A DNA stretch of 64,000 bases from Mesobacillus subterraneus (GCF_003937825.1 NZ_RSFW01000017.1:62001-126000), one strand, 5' to 3'. Numbered from the stretch's first letter, positions 19,174-27,664 are shown. Numbers and translations are program-made. The notes: generated from the letters alone by a model not told the origin.

Positions 19174-20697
19174 TCACACAGCGTTTACTTCTCGCTGTTC
19201 TATAGCTGTCCATTGTCTATTATTTTTTTTTAACCAATCTGCAAGTCTTTCAATATCTTCAGAGAAGATTCTATCCTCGGTGATAGAAGGAACTATTCGT
19301 CTCGCATCCTCATAAAAACTCTTAGTTTGAGGAGACATTTTATCAATGCCCCTATATTGAACAGCTTGAAGGGCACATATACACTCGATAGCCAACACTC
19401 TCCTGGCATTTTGTATGATACTGTACGCGTGTCTAGACGCTATCGTCCCCATGCTGACATGGTCTTCCTGATTTGCGGAGGATGGAATTGAATCAACACT
19501 GGCAGGGTGGGCAAGTGTTTTATTTTCAGAAACTAGCGACGCAGCACTGTATTGCAGAATCATCGCGCCAGATTGCAGCCCAGGCTGTGGACTTAAAAAT
19601 GGAGGAAGATCATTTAACTGCGGATTTACCAAACGCTCAATCCGTCTCTCTGAAATGCTTGCAAATTCTGCCACTGCAATCTTCATAAAATCCATGGCAA
19701 TCGCTATAGGCTGACCATGGAAATTCCCTCCTGATATGACCAGATCACCATCTTCAAAAATTAAAGGATTATCAGTTGCAGCATTCATTTCAATCTCCAA
19801 TTTTTCCTTCACATAATCAAGGGCCTGCCAGGATGCCCCATGTACCTGGGGGATACATCTTAATGAGTAGGCATCCTGGACTCGTTTTTCTCCCTGTCTC
19901 GTTGTAAGCTTGCTTCCATCCAGCAATCCCCTCATTCTCTCTGCAACTTCTATTTGCTGTTTATACCCTCTGGCCTCATGTATAGCTGGGTGGAATGCAT
20001 CAAGAACACCTTCCAGCCCCTCCATTGTTAAAGCGGCAATCCACTCGCTTTGCAGTGCCAGTGCATTCGCTTCAATCCAATTGACAACTCCCATGGCTGT
20101 CATAGCCTGAGTTCCGTTGATCAGAGCTAAACCTTCTTTAGCCTGCAAAGAAATTGCTTCCAACCCTTCTTCTTTATTTGCTTCCTCAGTCGTGCAAATC
20201 CTGCCCTTGTAAAAAACACTCCCTTCTCCTATCAAAACGAGGGCAAGGTGAGAAAGGGGTGCAAGGTCCCCAGAAGCCCCGAGTGAACCTTGCTGGGGAA
20301 CAACAGGATGTATATGATTATTTAACAAAGCGGCAAGACGCTCAGCAATTAAAGGCCTTATACCGGAAAACCCTTTTAACAAAGCATTCAAACGCAATAA
20401 CACCATTGCCCTGGAAACGACTTCAGGAAAAGGATCGCCCACTCCGCAAGCATGCGAACGAATCAGATTTAACTGAAGTGCATTCACATCTTGTTCATCA
20501 ATAATTACATCGCTAAACTTACCGAAACCAGTATTAATTCCATAAATTGTCCGTTTCTCTTTGACAATTTTCTCTACTGCATCTCTGCTCTTTTTAACTT
20601 TCTGCATGCTTTCCGGACTTACGGAAACTGATTCCCCATCAAAGCATACCCGCTTAACTTGTTCAAGATTCAATGCTGACCCGGTTAAAATGACCAT
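19174..20697 (-). CDS. hutH: Histidine ammonia-lyase HutH
   Basis: A 507-residue lyase that removes ammonia from histidine to give trans-urocanate, the first step of the pathway. The Ala-Ser-Gly triplet that cyclises to the MIO cofactor lies in [14 protein letters not shown] near residue 140; the N-terminal YGINTGFG (near 52) and the QEDHVSMG block (near 412) are also present. The start ATG at 20697 has GGAGG seven to nine bases upstream, placed just after the HutP-controlled terminator, so expression depends on antitermination. Confidence 0.97.
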   Translation of the reverse strand: MVILTGSALNLEQVKRVCFDGESVSVSPESMQKVKKSRDAVEKIVKEKRTIYGINTGFGKFSDVIIDEQDVNALQLNLIRSHACGVGDPFPEVVSRAMVLLRLNALLKGFSGIRPLIAERLAALLNNHIHPVVPQQGSLGASGDLAPLSHLALVLIGEGSVFYKGRICTTEEANKEEGLEAISLQAKEGLALINGTQAMTAMGVVNWIEANALALQSEWIAALTMEGLEGVLDAFHPAIHEARGYKQQIEVAERMRGLLDGSKLTTRQGEKRVQDAYSLRCIPQVHGASWQALDYVKEKLEIEMNAATDNPLIFEDGDLVISGGNFHGQPIAIAMDFMKIAVAEFASISERRIERLVNPQLNDLPPFLSPQPGLQSGAMILQYSAASLVSENKTLAHPASVDSIPSSANQEDHVSMGTIASRHAYSIIQNARRVLAIECICALQAVQYRGIDKMSPQTKSFYEDARRIVPSITEDRIFSEDIERLADWLKKNNRQWTAIEQREVNAV

Positions 20698-20723
20698 GTA
20701 ACTTGCCTCCTGATAAAATAATT

Positions 20724-20773
20724 AAATTAAAAAGGAGACGACAATGGCATAGTTATACCATCATCGCCTCCTT
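20724..20773 (-). terminator. HutP-controlled terminator before hutH
   Basis: On the minus strand AAGGAG and CTCCTT close a long, partly interrupted stem that ends in TTTTT, between hutP and hutH. It corresponds to the terminator that HutP overrides in B. subtilis when histidine and Mg2+ are bound. Confidence 0.85.
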
Positions 20774-20787
20774 ATGACTATTGACTA
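20771..20787 (-). promoter_or_regulatory. HutP RNA-binding site (three NAG triplets)
   Basis: The transcript reads TAGTCAATAGTCATAAG: NAG triplets spaced by exactly 4 bases, ending at the foot of the terminator stem. Three UAG-type triplets with 4-base spacing are the known HutP recognition pattern. Confidence 0.75.
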
Positions 20788-20801
20788 TAGGCAATGCAAC
20801 T

Positions 20802-21239
20802 CTATATATGATTAATACCTAAACCAACTGTTTCATGCTCTGAGCCCTTTATGGGAGCCCCAATTGTCCCATAAAAAGCGACTGCGATCCATTCTCCTTC
20901 GCCTTCATTTGTAAAAGGCTTTCCTCTAACAACAGCAAATCGGAGACCTACTGTCCTGCTCATATCTCCAATAGCCAAATGACCTCTGGTTACACCTTCC
21001 ATGCCTTCCATGATGGCGTGATAGAGTGCATGAGTTTCGCGGTACAATCCAGAATGGATCAGTTCGTTCCGCCTAGCTGCTGTCTCTACTGCAGAGATTA
21101 CTTTTTGCATATTCATAGATCCAACCTGGCCAATACAAAATTTCACGTTATCCAAAGTCGGGCTTAATAACTTCAATTCTTGTTCTGACAAGGTCGTCAG
21201 CAGTATCGCTGTCTTCCCTATGGAAATACTTCGGTTCAT
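20802..21239 (-). CDS. hutP: HutP, histidine-dependent antiterminator
   Basis: A 145-residue RNA-binding protein, close to the 151 of B. subtilis HutP. It has the C-terminal arrangement GDMSRTVGLRFAVVRG and GTIGAPIKGSEHETVG that includes the metal-coordinating His residues and the glycine-rich RNA-binding face. As a hexamer bound to L-histidine and Mg2+ it attaches to NAG repeats and prevents the terminator before hutH from forming. GGGGTAAGTT precedes the ATG. The gene is first in the operon, so its own synthesis is not subject to the terminator. Confidence 0.94.
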   Translation of the reverse strand: MNRSISIGKTAILLTTLSEQELKLLSPTLDNVKFCIGQVGSMNMQKVISAVETAARRNELIHSGLYRETHALYHAIMEGMEGVTRGHLAIGDMSRTVGLRFAVVRGKPFTNEGEGEWIAVAFYGTIGAPIKGSEHETVGLGINHI

Positions 21240-21287
21240 AACTTACCCCGATTTCAGAATTTTGTCTATTGACTAATAACTACCCTC

Positions 21288-21317
21288 ATTTTATGTGCAT
21301 GACTCCCCACCTGTCAA
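21288..21317 (-). promoter_or_regulatory. Sigma-A promoter of the hut operon
   Basis: On the minus strand TTGACA (21312-21317), 18 bases, TAAAAT (21288-21293). It is about 50 bases before the hutP start. Confidence 0.75.
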
Positions 21318-21336
21318 CCTCTTTTGGTAAATTTTA

Positions 21337-21358
21337 GTATATTACCATAGTGATATAC
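21337..21358. promoter_or_regulatory. 22-bp palindrome upstream of the hut promoter
   Basis: The arms GTATATTAC and GTGATATAC are inverted repeats with one mismatch around a 4-base centre CATA. The site ends 20 bases upstream of the -35 box, a typical place for an activator or a distal repressor site. I cannot name the regulator. The rest of the gap to 21512 shows nothing clear. Confidence 0.5.
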
Positions 21359-21512
21359 TGCTACACTAAAGGGATTTTTTTAAAAATAACCCCCGATTCA
21401 CAATATACTAAGGAAGTCCATAAGGGCAATCCTGCTTAGCGCTGGATAGCTCGAATTAGCTTTTATACATTCTAATCTTTTTAAAATAACCCGCGCAGAC
21501 GTCTATGAAAAA

Positions 21513-22115
21513 TTATTGTAGACCTTCAATTGTTTCTGCCAGTTTGATCAAGAAGCTGTATATTATCCGGAATGCTTCATCTATTGTAAGTTCTTCATTG
21601 AAATCCTCTAAATCATTCAGTGCGAAATTGAGACTCCACACTCCTTCATTTCCATCGAACATTAAGTCGTAGGTTGCCTGTTCACCTTTTAGATTATCAC
21701 TCAGAAATCGCCTGATTGCTGAGTCCTGTTTCTTTTGCAACTTCAAACCAAGCATGACGTCATAATTTCCAAAGACATCGTCTTTTTCAAAAGCAACACC
21801 ATCGATACCAACGATTGACCACCATTCAGACTCAATATAGATAAATTCATTTTTATGTTCATCAAAATAGCTTATCTTATGTTTAAGGAAGTCGTCCTCT
21901 TCCTGGGACAAAAACTCCTCTGTTTCTTTATTTCCTCTTTCAATATAAGCATTACGGAATCGATTTTCAGATGGTAACTCGCGGATCGAAATCAAGTCCA
22001 CATCGATCAAATCATGTTTAAGAGCATACTCTTTCTCCTCGTAATAAAGTTCAATGCTGTCCTTGTTTTCACTAAGCTTCTTTTGGAAATAACGTTCCAT
22101 TTCTTTTTTTAACAC
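21513..22115 (-). CDS. Hypothetical acidic protein
   Basis: I read 200 residues from a GTG at 22115, which has GGAGGGAAGC at proper distance; the frame is open for 28 more codons without a site. The protein is acidic, soluble, and has a helical N terminus, a central aromatic block FIYIESEWWSIVGIDGV and a helical C-terminal DEAFRIIYSFLIKLAE segment. No catalytic motif is visible and I do not recognise the family; a SUKH/immunity-like fold is possible but unsupported. It stands alone between hut and the spore block. Confidence 0.55.
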   Translation of the reverse strand: MLKKEMERYFQKKLSENKDSIELYYEEKEYALKHDLIDVDLISIRELPSENRFRNAYIERGNKETEEFLSQEEDDFLKHKISYFDEHKNEFIYIESEWWSIVGIDGVAFEKDDVFGNYDVMLGLKLQKKQDSAIRRFLSDNLKGEQATYDLMFDGNEGVWSLNFALNDLEDFNEELTIDEAFRIIYSFLIKLAETIEGLQ

Positions 22116-22245
22116 CTGGGCTTCCCTCCATGAATCAGTTTTAACTTTAGTTTGTACTTTAATTTTGAATGTAAAAGAGAGAAATAGCAAATTCCGCACT
22201 GATTTCTGCAGGATAAGAATTTATTGAAGATGGTTATTTCCCCAT

Positions 22246-22272
22246 ACGAAAACGGCTTTTCCCCATATGCTG
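22246..22272 (+). promoter_or_regulatory. Candidate sigma-K promoter of the His-rich coat gene
   Basis: AC at 22246-22247, 16 bases, then CATATGCT from 22264, close to AC-N16-CATANNNTA. A direct repeat TTTCCCCATA occurs at 22237 and 22258, 21 bases apart. Confidence 0.5.
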
Positions 22273-22311
22273 ATAATAGACCAACTATTATGTATGAAAG
22301 GAGAGTCCCAA

Positions 22312-23262
22312 ATGTTTATTCACCATGATCATCAAAATCATAATTGTAAGTGCAGCAAATGCAAAACAAAAAAAGACTTCAAATATTTCAAGCATAATGA
22401 CCATGAAGAAAGCGAAGACTTTAAACACAAAAAGCATAAGGACCACAAGTGGCACGATCACGAGGAAAGCGATGACTGGATGCACAAAAAGCATAAACAC
22501 CATAAGCGGCACGACCATGAGGAAAGTGATGACTGGAATCACAAAAAGCATAAAGACCATAAGTGCCATGACCACGAGGAAAGTGATGACTGGAATCACA
22601 AAAAGCATAAACACCATAAGCGGCACGACCACGAGGAAAGTGATGACTGGAATCACAAAAAGCAAAAAGACCACAAATGTCATGACCACCACGAATGTCA
22701 TGACTTTAAGAAGAAAAAGCACAAGGATTATGACTGGCATCACTTTGACGAGTCCGATACCATGGAAGACTACAAACACAAAGACCATAGCTGTGTTTGT
22801 GACAAAGTAAGAGAAATTAATGAAGCCCAAAAGAAAGTAGCACGCAAGAAACGCGGCTGTGATGTTAGCTGTGAACGTTCAATAAAAGAGCTGCTCAACC
22901 ATTGCAAGCATTCTGACAATGATACCATTCCATTTAAACTGCTTTGCGGATGTATAGGTGAGTGCGAAACCTTTGTAGGCACTGGAGTTGTCAATATTAA
23001 TGGCTGTTTTTTTGATATCCGTTCTAGCTTTTTCCGAGTTGTAGATTTTGTTAAAGGTTCGGATTGTTGTGTTATTTTGGAATTATTATGTCCAGAGCGA
23101 TGTGAAAAAAACCATGGCATACAAGGATTTGTCGCCACAGGAGCATGCTTTGAAGTAGACCTGAATGATTTTACAGGCATTACATGCTTCCCGCCTGTTG
23201 CTGTGAAAAAAATGGACCCTCATAGACTTTTAAACGGCGGATATAAGAAGAAGGCCCGTTAA
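22312..23262 (+). CDS. CotY/CotZ-type spore coat protein with His/Lys/Asp-rich repeats
   Basis: A 316-residue protein in two parts. Residues 1-160 are extremely rich in His, Lys, Asp, Glu and Trp with near-identical 19-residue repeats. Residues 161-316 form a Cys-rich CotY/CotZ domain: CVCDKVREINEAQ start, then FKLLCGCIGECE, FFDIRSSFFRVVDF, CCVILELLCPERC and GACFEVDLNDFTGI. CotY/CotZ domains form disulphide-linked crust or exosporium lattices. The ATG at 22312 has GGAGAG six bases away; 15 upstream codons of open frame lack a site. The His/Asp-rich arm could bind metal ions or stick to the basal coat, which is inference. Confidence 0.82.
   Translation: MFIHHDHQNHNCKCSKCKTKKDFKYFKHNDHEESEDFKHKKHKDHKWHDHEESDDWMHKKHKHHKRHDHEESDDWNHKKHKDHKCHDHEESDDWNHKKHKHHKRHDHEESDDWNHKKQKDHKCHDHHECHDFKKKKHKDYDWHHFDESDTMEDYKHKDHSCVCDKVREINEAQKKVARKKRGCDVSCERSIKELLNHCKHSDNDTIPFKLLCGCIGECETFVGTGVVNINGCFFDIRSSFFRVVDFVKGSDCCVILELLCPERCEKNHGIQGFVATGACFEVDLNDFTGITCFPPVAVKKMDPHRLLNGGYKKKAR
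22435..22719 (+). repeat. 57-bp coding tandem repeats (five consecutive units)
   Basis: Five consecutive 57-bp units encode 19-residue blocks of the form HK(D/H)HK(C/R/W)HDHEESDDW(N/M)HKK; the fifth is degenerate. C-type and R-type units alternate, which points to a 114-bp higher-order duplication. Weaker related units flank both sides. Confidence 0.9.
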
Positions 23263-23304
23263 TAGACTATTTCTCTATTTTCTAACAAAAATGCTAGACA
23301 CATA

Positions 23305-23336
23305 CCCCCTTCACTCATACAGGAAGTGGGGTTTTT
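23305..23336 (+). terminator. Terminator of the His-rich coat gene
   Basis: CCCCCTTC and GAAGTGGGG arms (one bulge) followed by TTTTT. Confidence 0.7.
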
Positions 23337-23505
23337 ACTTGTTTCCTCAACACTCAAGTCTACAAATATTAAAAATATGTGTTTGTCCTCTATCATACGT
23401 CTATTCATTATTTTTAAATTGGCATATAAAAATAGTAAGTCAAAAGAAAGAAGCTAGGTTAACTAGTTTCTCGATCCTTTTGATAAAAAAAAAGGAGTGA
23501 AAAAA

Positions 23506-24303
23506 ATGAAAAGAAATACAGGATGCAATTCTAGTTATGGCTGCCCGCCTCAGCCTAAATGTGACCAAGCAAAAACTCTACGGGTAGACTGCGATAACAA
23601 TTCTTATCCACCTACAGGTAAAAATCTTAAATACCCTGTTGTGGATGTACCTGTCCCATTGGCGGAAGTGGAAATACAAGCTGAAGTAGAGGCAGATATT
23701 TACCTTCCAACAGCAGCAAGAGAGATTAAACATATGCGCAGAAATGTTTCTCTGAAGCAATGTAAAGCAATCCCTTCTAAGATGAATCCCCATCAGGTCA
23801 AGTTGTTTATTACAGGTGTTGTCCACAAAAACATTCAATATGTAGAAAGCTGCAGTGGAAATGTTAAAGATTACAGTGTGGATGTACCATTTAGCTGCAA
23901 TCAGGCGGTATATGTAAAAAATCATCCGGACCATGAAAAATTCAGCCAAAAAAATACACAGTATGAAAGAAGATTCATTGACAAGTACGGTATGGGAGCA
24001 GATAGCTGCACTTCTGGTGCTTACACGTACGAGTATTATAATCAGCCAATTGACTGCAAACTACTATTCTCCTTTGTAAACGACTTAGATCTTTACAAGG
24101 ATCATGATGCCTGGGGAAGATTCACTCGCATCACAGAAAAAATGGAAGTTGGCTTGTTTATTAAATTACTGCAGGAGCAGCAGGTGGAATTGCCTTCTAA
24201 GTATGAAAAAAAGGATGAATGCAAAGACTCTTGTTCCTATCAGGAAGAATACAAAGGTCCGAAAAGCATGAATGCAAGAATTTATGACATGATGAGAGAC
24301 TAA
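23506..24303 (+). CDS. CsxC/SPOCS-like spore protein A
   Basis: A 265-residue protein with no signal peptide. It contains a beta-rich block VDVPVPLAEVEIQAEVEAD, an EIKHMRRNVSLKQCKAIP segment, and KLFITGVVHKNIQYVE, the pattern -L-I-G-V-KNIQY- that recalls the SPOCS (DUF3794) domain of SipL and SafA partners and the CsxC exosporium family. The C terminus has a long helix with Cys residues. The ATG at 23506 has GGAGTG at six bases. Two paralogues are encoded at 25565 and 26675 on the other strand. A spore coat or exosporium role is inferred from family resemblance and location. Confidence 0.65.
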   Translation: MKRNTGCNSSYGCPPQPKCDQAKTLRVDCDNNSYPPTGKNLKYPVVDVPVPLAEVEIQAEVEADIYLPTAAREIKHMRRNVSLKQCKAIPSKMNPHQVKLFITGVVHKNIQYVESCSGNVKDYSVDVPFSCNQAVYVKNHPDHEKFSQKNTQYERRFIDKYGMGADSCTSGAYTYEYYNQPIDCKLLFSFVNDLDLYKDHDAWGRFTRITEKMEVGLFIKLLQEQQVELPSKYEKKDECKDSCSYQEEYKGPKSMNARIYDMMRD

Positions 24304-24311
24304 AACCAAAT

Positions 24312-24337
24312 TAGGGTGTCTCCAGCGAGGCACCCTA
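24312..24337. terminator. Convergent hairpin between two spore genes
   Basis: TAGGGTGTCTC and GAGGCACCCTA form an 11-bp stem with one G-U pair and a CAGC loop. It lies between genes that end at 24303 and 24342. The T tail is weak on both sides. Confidence 0.55.
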
Positions 24338-24341
24338 TATA

Positions 24342-25472
24342 TCAATGCAGACACACTAAATCTCTTAAATCTACACATTGCTTTTGGTAGATATCGATTT
24401 GCATGTTTGCAGTTCCCTGTACTAAGATTTTCTCATTTTCTATTAGTTGCTCATTCCAGATACAGTTAAGACTTGTCAATTGAAAATTAAGTTTATCCAC
24501 TAATTTCTCACTGAATTCCCTGTGGAAGGTCGGATCACTGCCATCATGGTCAGAAAACATATACTCCTTATTATGGTTGCAAGACAGTTCAGGCTGTATG
24601 AGCCACTCAACTTTTAAAATCTTACTCCAAGGAACATGGATTTTTAAAGAATGCATTGTTCCGGAATCTTGATCTCCTGCATTCTCTACATACTCTAAAT
24701 CTAAAAGTAATATACCTTTTGAGAAAAAATTCGCAGTGGGAAGAACAATGTCCATATCTATGGAATGAATGGACCATTCCACATTTGTCACAGACTCAAT
24801 AGGTCTGCTTATTGGAAATATATCAAATATATCCACTTCTAGATTTACATGAGCTAAATTGACAGGCAGTTTAACCTTGATTTCATGAGGTCTTTCCCCG
24901 TACCTCATGTGCATTTTCTCCAGTGATTCTAAAGAATCCAAGGAACGTTCGCCTTCGTCGGAGCTTTCGCTTTCATCGAGTAAATCTGATACTGAGTCAA
25001 GCAAGGGATATTTATAAGATTTACTGTTAAATTTTTCACTTTTCACTGTACCTTGTAGATCGGAGCTTTCGTCTTGAGAAAAAGAATCTTCAGAACTTTC
25101 TTCGTTACTGAATATGTGTTCCGAGCTTTCCTCAGCCTCCAGGGCCTCCTCCTTACTCATGTTAAGTTCAGAAATATCCTCATAAGGAATGAATTCCCCT
25201 GGTTTTTTTTCACTGTTGGCAAGAGGTTCTTCAGTTTCAAATTCCGAAGACTCGACTAGTTCTTCCTCTGGTTCAGCCCGGAACAATTGTTTTCTGGGAA
25301 GTGATTGTTTCAAATCAACGTCCTTAACTTTTGGGGGCTGCAAAATCAATGGACTTGCAGTCTTTTTTTCATTTTTTTTCTGCGATTGACCAGGTCTTTC
25401 AGTTATAGGCGCCGGCGGATTTGATAGGCTTGCTGTCCATCTGCCTCGAAAGGGAGGCGTTTCAGGTGGCAT
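24342..25472 (-). CDS. Acidic Ser/Glu-rich spore protein with SPOCS-like C-terminal domain
   Basis: A 376-residue protein. Residues 1-190 are disordered, first Pro/Lys-rich then with runs of the type ESSE, DESSD and ESSDEGE. Residues 195-376 are beta-rich, with PVNLAHVNLEVDIFD then DMDIVLPTANFFSKGILLLDLEYVE, the same order of elements as the three CsxC-like neighbours although diverged. I associate this layout with the Bacillus BC_2427-type proteins, from memory. AAAGGAGGGGAGAAGAGA precedes the ATG. A spore surface role is inferred from neighbours. Confidence 0.55.
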   Translation of the reverse strand: MPPETPPFRGRWTASLSNPPAPITERPGQSQKKNEKKTASPLILQPPKVKDVDLKQSLPRKQLFRAEPEEELVESSEFETEEPLANSEKKPGEFIPYEDISELNMSKEEALEAEESSEHIFSNEESSEDSFSQDESSDLQGTVKSEKFNSKSYKYPLLDSVSDLLDESESSDEGERSLDSLESLEKMHMRYGERPHEIKVKLPVNLAHVNLEVDIFDIFPISRPIESVTNVEWSIHSIDMDIVLPTANFFSKGILLLDLEYVENAGDQDSGTMHSLKIHVPWSKILKVEWLIQPELSCNHNKEYMFSDHDGSDPTFHREFSEKLVDKLNFQLTSLNCIWNEQLIENEKILVQGTANMQIDIYQKQCVDLRDLVCLH

Positions 25473-25564
25473 TCTCTTCTCCCCTCCTTTCAGCTCTTTT
25501 CAAGTACAAAAGGGGACATACTATAGAAATCTTAGTATAATCCCCCGCAGTTGAAACTGATATA

Positions 25565-26344
25565 TTATTCAGACTCGTCGTAGTATGAGTGATCATTTGT
25601 TGCAGAAGATACACGGATTTGTTGATTTTGAAGGACTCTGACTGTAAAGTCGATAACCATCTTTTCTTCAATTGTATTAAAGTAACCCTCATCAATCGGC
25701 GAGGATGTTGGAAGGGGCTGTCGGTCAATAGCCTCATCCCATTCAATTATCTGGCTTGATACCAGTTCGCAGAAAGGCAGTTCATTATAAAACTGTGTGC
25801 TTTCCTGGTGGAATTGGGATAAATCACTTGTTAGCAGTTCATCCTTTTCAGGATATCCCGTTGACAATGGCTTGGAAACAAAGAAATCGAATTCTTTACG
25901 ATTGTTCATATTCGGTTGAACAGGCTTTGACAAATAATCTTTTATATCAGTAACAAGCTGGAATGGGATGTCTACAGTATATGAGTGAAGATCGGAAGCT
26001 ACTGTAGAGGAAGTTGATTCCTGAATCTCCATGCTAGGGCTTGCATATTGAATATTTTTCCTTACAAAACCCTTAATAAAAAGCTTGCTTGTCGGCAGCA
26101 GTAATCTGCACTGCGTTAATTTTAATCTTTTCTTGATATCCTTGATTTCCAACACTGGCTCCGGAAAATGAATCTTGGTGTCAACATTCGCTTGAAGGCA
26201 TAATTCAGCAAGAACCACCGGCACTTTTGTCACCATCTTTCCCAGGCTTACATGTGGATGATGATGGTGAGGCTTGCATTCAAAATGGTCCTTTGATGGT
26301 GCACACTCATAATCGGCTTTCTTATTTTTATCTAGTTCAAACAT
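25565..26344 (-). CDS. CsxC/SPOCS-like spore protein B
   Basis: A 259-residue paralogue of the proteins at 23506 and 26675. After a His-rich start (KPHHHHPHV) come VPVVLAELCLQANVDTKIHF, PVLEIKDIKKRLKLTQCRLLLP and KLFIKGFVRKNIQYAS, then a YTVDIPF strand and a conserved C-terminal part with LSQFHQESTQFYNELPFCELV. The gene has its own near-perfect sigma-K promoter and a double GGAG before the ATG, so expression in the late mother cell is likely. It ends about 90 bases before the gene at 24342-25472, with no clear terminator between. Confidence 0.68.
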   Translation of the reverse strand: MFELDKNKKADYECAPSKDHFECKPHHHHPHVSLGKMVTKVPVVLAELCLQANVDTKIHFPEPVLEIKDIKKRLKLTQCRLLLPTSKLFIKGFVRKNIQYASPSMEIQESTSSTVASDLHSYTVDIPFQLVTDIKDYLSKPVQPNMNNRKEFDFFVSKPLSTGYPEKDELLTSDLSQFHQESTQFYNELPFCELVSSQIIEWDEAIDRQPLPTSSPIDEGYFNTIEEKMVIDFTVRVLQNQQIRVSSATNDHSYYDESE

Positions 26345-26385
26345 TATTAGGCTCCTCCTTAAAACTCCTTATAGTGAAGATGTTC

Positions 26386-26412
26386 TATCCTATGCACCTT
26401 GATTATTCGGGT
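26386..26412 (-). promoter_or_regulatory. Sigma-K promoter of CsxC-like gene B
   Basis: On the minus strand AC (26411-26412), exactly 16 bases, then CATAGGATA (26386-26394), a full match to the sigma-K pattern. The start codon is about 42 bases downstream. A similar but degraded copy (AATAGGATA) precedes gene C at about 27498. Confidence 0.75.
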
Positions 26413-26583
26413 CTAGGCATATGCCCGTGGGCATCAGCGGAATCTGAGGCAAGTACCCACTCTTTCCCCTTTATTCCTCTTGCAATGTACTTGCATCCAG
26501 TGAAAGTAAAAATTTTTTTCGGCGATTTTTTTCTTCTATTGAAATTGGCAAACAGGAGTGTCCATGAATATGTATGGAATATA

Positions 26584-26632
26584 TAGAAAAAAGCATGAAT
26601 TCCATGTACAGGCATGGGTATTTCATGCTTCT
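26584..26632 (-). terminator. Nested hairpin terminator of CsxC-like gene C
   Basis: AAGCATGAA pairs with TTCATGCTT and an inner CCATG pairs with CATGG; the minus strand continues with TTTTTTC. Confidence 0.75.
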
Positions 26633-26674
26633 CCTTAATCAGTCGTTGATCAGTCGTTGATTACTTTTTAGGAA

Positions 26675-27460
26675 TTAACCATTTATTAAACCATTCAGGT
26701 CTACTTGCTGATTTTGGTATATTCTTACTCGGAATTGCAGCAAGGTTTTTTCTACAATTGTATGGAATGTACCTTCTTCAAATGGTCCATTTTCAGGAAG
26801 CGGATAGCGATCAATTGACTCATCCCATTGTATAATATCGCTTCTCACTAATTCACAAAACGGGATTTGATTGTAGAATTGTGTGCTGACTTGATGGAAC
26901 TGAGACAGGTCACTTGACAGTAAATGATCCTTTTCAGGGTATCCATGACCAAGCTTTTGGGACCTGAAGAAGTCGAATTCGGCGCGAGTGTTGGATGAAG
27001 GAAATACTGGTAAAGTTAAGAAGTCGTCTTCGGTGAGTACTGTAACACACTCAAATGGAACATCGACAGTCAAAGAGCGCATTTCAGATGAAACACAATC
27101 GCTTTTTGCATGATAGCAAGGTGTCGCATATTGAATATTCTTCCGAATGAAGCCTTTAAGGAATAATGGGATTCCTGCTGCAGGGAAATCACCATTTTCA
27201 GGCAGCGGAGCTAAAAGCAATCTGCACTGAACAATTTTCACCCGCTTTTTAATATCCTTAATCTCTAGAACTGGATCAGGGAATGAGATTTCTGCAACCA
27301 GATGATCCGTTACATTGATATCAGCTAGGGTTACAGCAATATTCGCAGGATTTCCAACTGTTTCTGCTGGTGTACTTACGCATTCATTCATGGAAGCAGA
27401 CTTTCTTACATTAACACATCCACGAGGACCTTTATGGGGACCTTTATGCTCATTAGTCAT
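26675..27460 (-). CDS. CsxC/SPOCS-like spore protein C
   Basis: A 261-residue paralogue of protein B, with the same elements in order: IAVTLADINVTDHLVAEISF, PVLEIKDIKKRVKIVQCRLLL, LFLKGFIRKNIQYAT, SLTVDVPFECV and the C-terminal LSQFHQVSTQFYNQIPFCELV followed by an IIQWDESIDRYPLP loop. B and C are about half identical by eye and probably arose by tandem duplication; A is more distant. TTTAAAGGAGGAAAA precedes the ATG. A degraded sigma-K-like promoter lies upstream, and a separate terminator keeps the unit apart from gene B. Confidence 0.68.
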   Translation of the reverse strand: MTNEHKGPHKGPRGCVNVRKSASMNECVSTPAETVGNPANIAVTLADINVTDHLVAEISFPDPVLEIKDIKKRVKIVQCRLLLAPLPENGDFPAAGIPLFLKGFIRKNIQYATPCYHAKSDCVSSEMRSLTVDVPFECVTVLTEDDFLTLPVFPSSNTRAEFDFFRSQKLGHGYPEKDHLLSSDLSQFHQVSTQFYNQIPFCELVRSDIIQWDESIDRYPLPENGPFEEGTFHTIVEKTLLQFRVRIYQNQQVDLNGLING

Positions 27461-27664
27461 TCATTTTTCCTCCTTTAAAATTTCTTGTACAATTTATCCT
27501 ATTCCTACTAGATTATTTGGCATAGATAAATGAATCAGAACAAATGCGGATTTTTATTATTTTGAGAGAGTTTAGTGTCTTTTTCTTTCCATTGAACTGT
27601 TATCTATAGGTACACGCACAATTGAACATGCGTAGTGCATAGAATTCAAAAGGAGGAGGATAAA

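Noticed and set aside
22435-22719. Regular repeats as a possible CRISPR array
   Set aside because: The 57-bp units are contiguous, coding, and have no spacers. No cas gene is near.
22288-22830. A 180-residue, strongly hydrophobic open frame on the minus strand opposite the His-rich coat gene
   Set aside because: It is the mirror of codons for His, Lys, Asp and Trp on the plus strand (which read as Val, Phe, Met, Ile), has no ribosome-binding site and repeats with the coat repeat.
27604-27660. ACGCA/TGCGT inverted repeat and two ATTGAAC boxes as a centromere for the ParM-like pair
   Set aside because: Only two weak copies; plasmid parC sites have many regular repeats. Not enough to call.
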